Of a stretch of 5,253 bases of DNA, positions 1 through 5,253 are shown in pieces. The DNA lies in NCBI GenBank assembly GCA_040403075.1, contig JBBALJ010000152.1:1-5253 (forward strand), given 5' to 3'. Under the pieces are notes generated by a model, which ran no database searches, was not told where the DNA came from, and saw only the letters and a program-made list of their open reading frames with translations. The DNA comes from RGVD01 sp040403075 (GTDB lineage: Bacteria > Bacteroidota > Bacteroidia > UKL13-3). A program made the translations under genes and the position numbers. Positions within the stretch are counted from its first letter, which is position 1; every line of letters begins with the position of its first letter.

Positions 1-45
1 ACCGACTTGAATAATTATGCTAAAAAGTTTAATGTGGTGAAATAA
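1..45 (+). CDS. C-terminal fragment of an upstream gene, product unknown
   Basis: Frame 1 is open from the first base to a TAA at 43-45 and encodes the 14 residues TDLNNYAKKFNVVK. The other two forward frames hit stops within the first 12 bases. A strong hairpin terminator begins 9 bp after the stop, as expected at the end of a + strand transcription unit, which supports this being a real gene end. Fourteen residues are too few to assign a family, so no function is proposed. Confidence 0.5.
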   Translation, partial: TDLNNYAKKFNVVK

Positions 46-53
46 AAGTAACT

Positions 54-92
54 AAAACAAACGCTATTCATTTTGAATAGCGTTTGTTTTTT
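54..92 (+). terminator. Intrinsic (Rho-independent) terminator, perfect 17-bp hairpin
   Basis: Bases 54-70 pair perfectly with 74-90 around a 3-base TTT loop (71-73). The core is CGCTATTCA/TGAATAGCG and the 3' side runs into a T tract (87-92). It sits just after the TAA of the upstream gene, so it most likely ends that transcript. It finishes only 10 bp before the chosen ATG of the heme-binding protein gene. Any promoter for that gene must therefore overlap the hairpin, or its transcript must read through it. Confidence 0.88.
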
Positions 93-102
93 ATGGACAA
101 AA

Positions 103-585
103 ATGAAAAAAATATCAGTTAAGAAAATAATAATTGGATTGGGTATCATCCTAGTTCTTATTCAGTTTTATCAACCTGAACCAAATAATGGTGTAGCGCT
201 AGGAGAAAATGATATTACCCATACAATGGCTGTGCCGGATGATGTTATGCATATACTCCAAACGAGTTGTTTCGATTGTCATTCAAATCACACAGAGTAT
301 CCTTGGTATAATAATATTCAACCTATTGGTATATGGTTAGCCAATCATGTAAATGAGGGCAAAAGAGAGTTGAATTTTTCGGAGTTTAACAATTATAAAG
401 CGAAGAGAAAAAGACATAAATTGGAAGAGATGGTTAAAGAAATTAAAGAACATGAAATGCCTTTAAGCTCTTACACTATCATTCATAAAAATGCTATTTT
501 ATCAAATGAGCAAGCCCAACTATTAGTTAAATGGGCTGATAGTGCTTATCAGAGCATACCCTTAGATAGCAATAGCCATAAATAG
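103..585 (+). CDS. Membrane-anchored heme-binding domain protein (Haem_bd family, single CxxCH)
   Basis: Encodes a 160-residue protein. Residues 1-8 are basic (MKKISVKK), then 9-23 form a hydrophobic segment that acts as an uncleaved membrane anchor or signal. The rest should lie on the periplasmic side. CFDCH at residues 56-60 is a c-type heme attachment motif (Cys56, Cys59, His60). It is followed by the SNHTEYPWYNNIQP stretch typical of the Bacteroidota heme-binding domain family (Pfam Haem_bd). A later EMP motif (Met119-Pro120) with Tyr124 is a plausible site for the distal axial heme ligand; that is inference. Members are assumed to work in electron transfer or redox sensing, but the partner is unknown and no cytochrome maturation gene is nearby. 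An in-frame TTG at 73 would start inside the terminator loop, so the ATG at 103, directly before the basic/hydrophobic N-terminus, is preferred. No Shine-Dalgarno is visible. Confidence 0.87.
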   Translation: MKKISVKKIIIGLGIILVLIQFYQPEPNNGVALGENDITHTMAVPDDVMHILQTSCFDCHSNHTEYPWYNNIQPIGIWLANHVNEGKRELNFSEFNNYKAKRKRHKLEEMVKEIKEHEMPLSSYTIIHKNAILSNEQAQLLVKWADSAYQSIPLDSNSHK

Positions 586-605
586 GTTTTAATCAACCCA
601 TTTAT
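578..605 (-). terminator. Possible weak hairpin across the convergent stop codons
   Basis: Bases 578-588 can pair with 595-605 around a 6-base loop. On the - strand RNA all 11 pairs form, one of them a G-U wobble. On the + strand RNA the same position (584/599) is an A-C mismatch. The hairpin covers both the TAG of the heme-binding gene (583-585) and the TAA of fmt (589-591). No T tract follows on either strand, so it is not a canonical intrinsic terminator. It may only help define 3' ends between the converging transcripts. Confidence 0.3.
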
Positions 606-1500
606 ATCCTCTTAAGAATTCATCTACAAGCATTCGTTTTTTGCCTTCCAATTGAAGTTCATTCACAGAAATGAACCCATCTGAACATGCAAATTTCAAA
701 TAGGTTTTTCCGTCTGAGAAAGCTTTACCCGCTTCGTTTTGATGAGCAATAATTTCTTTTGATGCCTTGAAAATCTTGACACCTTTTCCATGAAGTTGTG
801 AGTGTGCCGCAGGATAAGGACTTAATCCTCTAATCTGGTTGTAAATAGCTAAACTATTCTTTGACCAATCAATTTGACAGTCTTGCTTAAATATTTTAGG
901 TGCAAGTTTACCAACAAATTGTGGTTGAGCCACTGTAACATAATTACCCTTTTCAATCATATCAAGAGATTTCACAACAACGTCAGCACCCACTTGCATT
1001 AATGTATCATGAAGTTCTCCCGCAGTGGTGTTCTCCCCTATCTCAACTTCCTGCTTCATTAATATATCCCCAGTGTCAATTTCATGTTTCAATAAAAAAG
1101 TGCATACTCCTGATTTATTGTCACCATTTATTATAGCCCAATTGATAGGAGCGGCCCCTCTGTAATCTGGTAAAAGCGATGCATGAAGATTAATAGTTCC
1201 ATGCTTTGGCATATTCCAAACTACTTCCGGCAGCATTCTAAAAGCAATAACAACATTAATATCTGCATTAATTTGCTTCAATTCAATAATAAATTGCTCA
1301 TCCCTAAGTTTTTCAGGCTGAAGCACCTTCAAATGATGTTCAACAGCATATTTCTTTATAGCAGATTGTTGCAACTGCATGCCACGTCCGGCAGGCTTAT
1401 CTGGCATGGTAACCACTGCAGCAACTTCATGTCCTGCTTTGATAATGGCATCCAATGCCATTACTGAAAATTCGGGTGTTCCTAAAAAAACTATCTTCAC
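589..1500 (-). CDS. fmt: Methionyl-tRNA formyltransferase
   Basis: Encodes 303 residues, close to the 315 of the E. coli enzyme. Fmt transfers a formyl group from 10-formyltetrahydrofolate to the amino group of Met-tRNA(fMet) in the cytoplasm, making the initiator for translation. The N-terminal formyltransferase Rossmann domain (about 1-180) opens with MKIVFLGTPEF and contains the PDKPAGRG loop (33-40). The catalytic triad appears as Asn104, His106 and Asp142, in NLHASLLPDYRGAAPI and EIDTGDIL. The C-terminal tRNA-binding domain (about 200-303) contains IRGLSPYPAAH. The start is GTG (1498-1500). An in-frame TAA two codons upstream (1504-1506) leaves no ATG option, and the conserved N-terminus begins exactly here. 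No def (peptide deformylase) gene is adjacent. The stop lies 3 bp from that of the convergent heme-protein gene. The family call is secure. Confidence 0.97.
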   Translation of the reverse strand: MKIVFLGTPEFSVMALDAIIKAGHEVAAVVTMPDKPAGRGMQLQQSAIKKYAVEHHLKVLQPEKLRDEQFIIELKQINADINVVIAFRMLPEVVWNMPKHGTINLHASLLPDYRGAAPINWAIINGDNKSGVCTFLLKHEIDTGDILMKQEVEIGENTTAGELHDTLMQVGADVVVKSLDMIEKGNYVTVAQPQFVGKLAPKIFKQDCQIDWSKNSLAIYNQIRGLSPYPAAHSQLHGKGVKIFKASKEIIAHQNEAGKAFSDGKTYLKFACSDGFISVNELQLEGKKRMLVDEFLRGYKWVD

Positions 1501-1515
1501 TATTTATATTTTAAG

Positions 1516-1547
1516 CAAATTAATTGTTAAAGATTTGGTAATACAAC
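1516..1547 (-). promoter_or_regulatory. Candidate fmt promoter (imperfect Bacteroidota-type)
   Basis: On the - strand, GTTG (1547-1544) is followed after 21 bases by TAATTTG (1522-1516). This resembles TTTG / TAnnTTTG but with a mismatch in the -33 element and one base missing in the -7 element. It would give a leader of roughly 10 bases before the GTG. AT-rich sequence produces such near-matches often, so this is tentative. Confidence 0.25.
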
Positions 1548-1565
1548 TATGCAAATCATATTTTG
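1534..1565 (+). promoter_or_regulatory. Candidate methyltransferase promoter (imperfect Bacteroidota-type)
   Basis: On the + strand, TTTG (1534-1537) is followed after 21 bases by TATTTTG (1559-1565), one base short of TAnnTTTG. If it is used, transcription would begin close to 1570. That would exclude the ATG at 1549 and favour the ATG at 1573, possibly as a leaderless message. It overlaps the candidate fmt promoter on the other strand. Tentative for the same reason: near-matches are common in AT-rich DNA. Confidence 0.3.
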
Positions 1566-1572
1566 CAACAAA

Positions 1573-2406
1573 ATGCAACTGCTCCGTAAAATATACTATT
1601 TTATTCCTGCCGAATGGCGCTATACAGCAAGGAGGGTTTGGTATCTCCCTCATGATATTTTGTTTTCAATTAGCAACAAAAACGAACTGCTTCCACCCAA
1701 AGGTATGATATTTATTGGATCTGGTGATTTTTTGGCGCAAGGAAATAGGTATTTAAAATTCTTTACCGAATTAGGGGGATTAGCGCCTTCTCACAAAGTA
1801 TTAGATATAGGATGTGGAATTGGTAGAATGGCCCTACCCCTAACCAAATATTTAAACGAAAAGGGTTCTTACGATGGCTTCGATATAGTAAAAAAGGGTA
1901 TTAATTGGTGCGATAAAAACATCTCAGGTCGTTACAAAAATTTCAGTTTTAAATGTGTCGACCTGAAGAATGATTTATATAAATCTGATGGCGAAAAGGC
2001 TTCACATTTTGTATTTCCTTATGCAGACAACAGTTTCGATTTTATCATCCTAACCTCAGTATTTACTCATATGATGCCTGATGAAATAAAACAATATTGT
2101 GCTGAAATATCGAGGGTATTAAAAAATGGAGGCACCTGTTTTGCTACCTTTTTTGTGCTTGATGAAGAGTCGGAAAGATTGATGGAAGAAGATAAAAAAT
2201 TCTACTTTAAACACGATTATGGCTACTACAAACTGATGGATGAGAAAGTAAAATCAGCCAATATTGCTTTGAAGAAAAACTATATTGAAGACGAATGTTT
2301 AAATAGAAACAAACTAACTTTAAAACACCACCACAAAGGCTATTGGTGTGGTAGAAGTAAAATTGAAGCTATCGACTTTCAAGATATCATGATTATTGGA
2401 AAATAA
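1573..2406 (+). CDS. Class I SAM-dependent methyltransferase, substrate unknown
   Basis: Encodes 277 residues from the ATG at 1573. A start at 1549 would add only MQIIFCNK. The later start is preferred because it begins MQLLRKIYYFIP, which as I recall resembles related proteins, and because the candidate -7 element falls between the two ATGs. SAM-binding motif I is VLDIGCGIGR (76-85), and Asp104 in YDGFDI is the likely ribose-binding acidic residue at the end of strand 2. FPYADNSFDFIIL (148-160) and SRVLKNGGT (180-188) match the later motifs of the Methyltransf_11/25 type. The region before motif I (about 1-70, with PPKGMIFIGSGDF) and the C-terminal HHHKGYWCGR segment probably shape the substrate site. 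No signal peptide is visible, so it should be cytoplasmic. It has no co-directional neighbour in the window, so context gives no hint of substrate. The fold call is secure and the role is open. Confidence 0.9.
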   Translation: MQLLRKIYYFIPAEWRYTARRVWYLPHDILFSISNKNELLPPKGMIFIGSGDFLAQGNRYLKFFTELGGLAPSHKVLDIGCGIGRMALPLTKYLNEKGSYDGFDIVKKGINWCDKNISGRYKNFSFKCVDLKNDLYKSDGEKASHFVFPYADNSFDFIILTSVFTHMMPDEIKQYCAEISRVLKNGGTCFATFFVLDEESERLMEEDKKFYFKHDYGYYKLMDEKVKSANIALKKNYIEDECLNRNKLTLKHHHKGYWCGRSKIEAIDFQDIMIIGK

Positions 2407-2423
2407 TCTTATTGAAAAATTCA

Positions 2424-2460
2424 CAAAAAAATCCTATTGAAATTCAATAGGATTTTTTTG
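2424..2460. terminator. Bidirectional intrinsic terminator between convergent genes
   Basis: Bases 2424-2440 pair perfectly with 2444-2460 around a 3-base loop (AAT, 2441-2443). The stem core is ATCCTATTGA/TCAATAGGAT, flanked by seven A (2425-2431) on the left and seven T (2453-2459) on the right. Read on either strand the hairpin ends in a U tract. It lies 17 bp after the methyltransferase stop and 18 bp from the stop of the convergent peptidase gene, so it can terminate both. Confidence 0.92.
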
Positions 2461-2478
2461 CTTCTAAGCTTTCGTTAT

Positions 2479-5076
2479 TTACTCTACTATTACCTTTTGA
2501 ACCAAAGTTCCAAAATCAGATTTCAATTTAAGTAAATAAACTCCAGTAGTATAATTACTTAAATCTATTGAACTTGTCCTAATTTCTTTGTTTATTATTT
2601 GAGAAGCCACTAATTTACCCGTTATATCATAAGCTTCAATTTGTTTAATATGAGCATTTGTTAAGAAATCAATATTAAAAACGCCTTTTGATGGATTAGG
2701 ATATACAACTACATCATTTGAATTTAGGATTTCTTGGGTGCTGGTTTTCCAAAGACTTCTAGGTATATCAAAGGCTTGAACGCCATCACTTCTGCTATTA
2801 GATGACTTTTGATCAGCAGAAACACCTAAACCTCTTCTTGCAAAGGCTTTCCATAATAATTCATAATTTGCTTTATTGTTTAATATACTATCTGCTGCAA
2901 TGATGGCATTTCGAGCGTCTACAAAACCTGGAGAACAAGGCTGTAATTTTAATCCTAACATTACAATTTGTAAAGCTTTATTATTTCCTCCTTTACCAGA
3001 ATAAATATCTTTATCGAATCCATATGCATCAATCATATCTAAATATATGTCATAAAGCATTGAGCAAAATACAAAACCTATACCATGCGGAATGGCTTGG
3101 GTCTTGATACCGTTATAGGTCACAGGGTTAACCTTCATATCCCTGCTATATTTGAAAGGTCTAATTCCTAATCCAGAAGTATCTTGGTTATTTACAAAAG
3201 TTCCAATTCCTCTGTTACTTGTTGCATCGGTTGTTCCCAGCCTGTCTGTAGTAACCAAAGCAAAGAAATCACTCCAACCTTCGCCTGCCTGTTCTTGGTT
3301 GGTTAAACAGCTAGTATTTGAAGGACCTCCTGTTAACCTGTTTGAAATTCCATGTCCATATTCATGAGCCATTACACCATTATCAAACTCACCTTGGTAT
3401 ACCCTGCCATCCAATTGCTCATTTCTGATGGTGGCAATTATTTCCTCACCATTTCTAAGATGGGATAACAATGTATCTCCGTTTGATTGAGTAATAATAA
3501 TTGAAGGAATAGTTATAGTCGCATCCTTGCCGGTCATAGCTATTGGTGTGGTTGTAGTATTATTCACAACAATGGCACCAATCGCACCGGCATTTTGGGC
3601 ATTCTTAACCTTAACTATATTGGTACAAGCAGCACTATTATAAATAACGACAATTTTGCCAGCAACGCTGTCAGGATTTATTAGCGGTGAACATCCATAA
3701 TTATAATTAGCAGTGCTATCATTCGCTTCGATCAATTTTCCTTTTATACCACCTGAATAAACCTTTGAGCCAAAAGAAGAAATTACACCACCGTATGCCC
3801 TTGCTAGGTTACTTGGTGATTGCACAGACATTAAATTTGTGTTTGTGCTGGTAGGCCACAAATACATTTGCATTCTTCCATTTTGACCATCATTTGGTGT
3901 AGCAAAATTAGCATTGCCAGTTCCGTTACCATCTTGAGCATCTGCAAATACAAAATCATTTCCAGCTCCTGACTTTCCATAATTGTTGTTTTGAAAATTT
4001 CCTGAAGCCTCATCAAAGCCATAATTATACATGATATCATGCATAACATTGTTCCAATAGAATAAGTTAACAATACCCGCTTTCAAATTTTCAAATGGTC
4101 TAGAATTAATATTATAAGGAAAGTCAAAAATCAAACTATCGCCACCATTAGGTGAAGAACCAGTCATGGTATTTCTTCCAGTGGTATCATCTTTTGCCCA
4201 AACATTATTTCCCTTCGTTATAGTAAAATCAGCGCCAGCCACACCATCAGTATCATGCCATCCATAGGGAGATGCTGATAAATTAACCACTGATTCATTG
4301 ATAATTTGACGTGAACCAAATTTAGGACTTTCAAAAGGTTGAGGTAAAATATTATATGAAGCTTTTGAAGCTGTTTTATTTACTGTCGAACCTTGGGCTA
4401 TTTCCTCAAAATTATAAATGGGATCAGCCAAATCATTTGAATGATAAATTTGAGTTACATCGCACTTGGTTACCCAATTATTTTCATCAATTACAATTCC
4501 AGTATTTGCATCAACACGTTTATTCCACCAATCATTATTTTCATCATCCATTATCTCAACATTCCATACTGGAACCAACTTATCATTTATAAAAAAATAA
4601 TATAACTTGGTTTTAATAGGCTGACTTGAAGCCATAGGGTCATTTAAAATAAACTCATTCGGAGTTGTTTTCGATAATTGAAGGCTTTGATTTATACTCA
4701 TTCCAAGACTTCTAGCAACTGATTGAGTGGCTCTATTTGCATCCACGGAAATACTGGATTTACTAATTTTATCTTGAGCATCTTTTATAAAGGCATTGTT
4801 AAAATGAAACACATTTCCATTTTTATCAAAATGAAGGCTACTATTAGTATTATAGATTTCAATATTTTTAATTGTTTGTCTAAAATACACATGGATAATA
4901 CCCGTTTTAGCTTCTGTATATTGAGAATTTATTGAAAAACTAGAAATATCACTCATTTTCAATTCGCTGGAACTTGAATGCTGCTGCATAGCTTTTATCA
5001 TTATGACTTTATCTATTTGTGCATTTGATAGAATTGAAAATACTAGGACATTTACTAATAGTAATATTTTTTTCAT
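2479..5076 (-). CDS. Secreted M36 (fungalysin-type) zinc metallopeptidase with PA domain and T9SS sorting tail
   Basis: Encodes 865 residues. Residues 1-19 are a signal peptide (MKKILLLVNVLVFSILSNA, cleavage probably before Gln20). An FTP-like propeptide segment (about 55-97) and a PepSY-like region (about 110-200) form the inhibitory pro-region. The M36 catalytic domain starts near SPYGWHDTDG (269-278) and includes NDGQNGRMQMYLW (395-407). A PA domain (about 440-550, Cys461 and Cys484 possibly bridged) interrupts it just before the active site. The zinc site is HEYGH (571-575), with Glu572 catalytic and Glu599 in GEGWSDF as third ligand. LQPCSPGFVDARNAI (711-725) is another family signature. 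The tail (about 786-865, from NDVVVYPNPSKG) is a T9SS type A sorting domain, so the protein should cross the outer membrane through the type IX system and be released or surface-attached. It probably degrades extracellular protein for nutrition. The reading frame is intact, and the ATG at 5074-5076 directly precedes the signal peptide. Confidence 0.96.
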   Translation of the reverse strand: MKKILLLVNVLVFSILSNAQIDKVIMIKAMQQHSSSSELKMSDISSFSINSQYTEAKTGIIHVYFRQTIKNIEIYNTNSSLHFDKNGNVFHFNNAFIKDAQDKISKSSISVDANRATQSVARSLGMSINQSLQLSKTTPNEFILNDPMASSQPIKTKLYYFFINDKLVPVWNVEIMDDENNDWWNKRVDANTGIVIDENNWVTKCDVTQIYHSNDLADPIYNFEEIAQGSTVNKTASKASYNILPQPFESPKFGSRQIINESVVNLSASPYGWHDTDGVAGADFTITKGNNVWAKDDTTGRNTMTGSSPNGGDSLIFDFPYNINSRPFENLKAGIVNLFYWNNVMHDIMYNYGFDEASGNFQNNNYGKSGAGNDFVFADAQDGNGTGNANFATPNDGQNGRMQMYLWPTSTNTNLMSVQSPSNLARAYGGVISSFGSKVYSGGIKGKLIEANDSTANYNYGCSPLINPDSVAGKIVVIYNSAACTNIVKVKNAQNAGAIGAIVVNNTTTTPIAMTGKDATITIPSIIITQSNGDTLLSHLRNGEEIIATIRNEQLDGRVYQGEFDNGVMAHEYGHGISNRLTGGPSNTSCLTNQEQAGEGWSDFFALVTTDRLGTTDATSNRGIGTFVNNQDTSGLGIRPFKYSRDMKVNPVTYNGIKTQAIPHGIGFVFCSMLYDIYLDMIDAYGFDKDIYSGKGGNNKALQIVMLGLKLQPCSPGFVDARNAIIAADSILNNKANYELLWKAFARRGLGVSADQKSSNSRSDGVQAFDIPRSLWKTSTQEILNSNDVVVYPNPSKGVFNIDFLTNAHIKQIEAYDITGKLVASQIINKEIRTSSIDLSNYTTGVYLLKLKSDFGTLVQKVIVE

Positions 5077-5095
5077 TATGAATTATTTAAGAAAT

Positions 5096-5125
5096 CAAAT
5101 ATATTTTTGTTTTCCTATTTACAAA
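5096..5125 (-). promoter_or_regulatory. Bacteroidota-type promoter for the M36 peptidase gene
   Basis: On the - strand, TTTG (5125-5122) is followed after 18 bases by TATATTTG (5103-5096), an exact match to TAnnTTTG. Spacing is close to the usual 19-20. The start codon lies about 19 bp downstream of the -7 element, giving a short leader of roughly 10-15 bases with no Shine-Dalgarno, as is usual in this phylum. This is the best promoter match in the window. Confidence 0.6.
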
Positions 5126-5135
5126 AACATTAACC

Positions 5136-5154
5136 CCATATTTTTAAAATATGG
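5136..5154. promoter_or_regulatory. 19-bp palindrome upstream of the peptidase promoter, possible operator
   Basis: CCATATTTT (5136-5144) and AAAATATGG (5146-5154) are exact 9-bp inverted arms around a single T. The near edge is 10 bp upstream of the candidate -33 element, a position suited to an activator or other dimeric regulator. No T tract follows, so it does not look like a terminator. AT-rich palindromes arise by chance fairly easily, but the GG/CC ends make this one less trivial. Confidence 0.35.
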
Positions 5155-5176
5155 CAATTGAATGACAATTAAATGA
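5155..5176. repeat. Two tandem 11-bp repeats
   Basis: CAATTGAATGA (5155-5165) is followed directly by CAATTAAATGA (5166-5176), matching at 10 of 11 positions. The repeat abuts the 19-bp palindrome, upstream of the peptidase promoter. One helical turn per copy would suit paired protein binding, but two copies in AT-rich DNA can also be chance slippage. The rest of the right end (5177-5253) is AT-rich, has no supportable coding frame, and shows nothing else I can identify. Confidence 0.35.
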
Positions 5177-5253
5177 TATAAAATTAATTAAAACTATTAA
5201 AATAGGGATAAATTAAATCGACAGTATTTTAAATTTCATTCAATTAGCTAAAT

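Noticed and set aside
73..102. Extended N-terminus of the heme-binding protein from a TTG at 73
   Set aside because: The TTG is inside the loop of the terminator hairpin, and the extra residues (MNSVCFLWTK) precede a typical basic/hydrophobic signal-anchor that starts at the ATG at 103.
1183..1708. Two + strand open frames (1183-1467 and 1379-1708)
   Set aside because: They lie antisense to fmt or overlap the methyltransferase start in another frame. Their translations are low-complexity shadows with no recognisable domain.
3152..4935. Short open frames inside the peptidase gene (+ strand 3152-3367, 4356-4592, 4723-4935; - strand 3831-4073)
   Set aside because: All are out-of-frame or antisense shadows of the intact, well-conserved M36 reading frame and show no independent family features.
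5156..5245. 9-bp inverted repeat AATTGAATG (5156-5164) / CATTCAATT (5237-5245)
   Set aside because: Arms are 72 bp apart in very AT-rich DNA with no associated gene or mobile element. This is likely chance.
1..5253. Mobile element, CRISPR, RNA gene, defence or biosynthetic system
   Set aside because: No transposase, integrase, target-site duplication, spaced repeats, tRNA/rRNA-like structure or co-directional accessory gene set was found. Gene content and composition look like ordinary Bacteroidota chromosome.

Overview
The window looks like chromosomal DNA of a Bacteroidota (Bacteroidetes) bacterium. Three things point there. The large secreted peptidase ends in a type IX secretion (T9SS) type A sorting domain, which is confined to that phylum. 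The base composition is AT-rich and start codons lack Shine-Dalgarno sequences. The region before the peptidase carries the Bacteroidota promoter pattern TTTG / TAnnTTTG. I cannot place it below phylum with confidence.

Layout, left to right. (1) Positions 1-45 are the last 14 codons of a gene entering from the left, closed by a perfect 17-bp hairpin terminator. (2) A small + strand gene (103-585) encodes a membrane-anchored heme-binding protein with one CxxCH motif. (3) Convergent to it, with only 3 bp between the stop codons, is fmt (methionyl-tRNA formyltransferase) on the - strand, with a GTG start. (4) Divergent from fmt is a + strand class I SAM-dependent methyltransferase of unknown substrate. 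(5) A symmetric bidirectional terminator separates it from a convergent - strand gene for an 865-residue secreted fungalysin-type (M36) metallopeptidase with an inserted PA domain and a T9SS tail. (6) The right end (5077-5253) is noncoding. It holds the peptidase promoter, an upstream palindrome and a small tandem repeat.

The genes alternate in orientation (+, +, -, +, -), so nearly every one is its own transcription unit. I see no multi-gene system. The content is housekeeping (fmt), envelope redox (heme protein), an orphan methyltransferase and extracellular proteolysis. I found no mobile elements, RNA genes, CRISPR arrays or defence modules. The points worth a second look are small-scale: the terminator abutting the heme-protein start, the hairpin across convergent stops, the domain architecture of the peptidase and its upstream palindrome.
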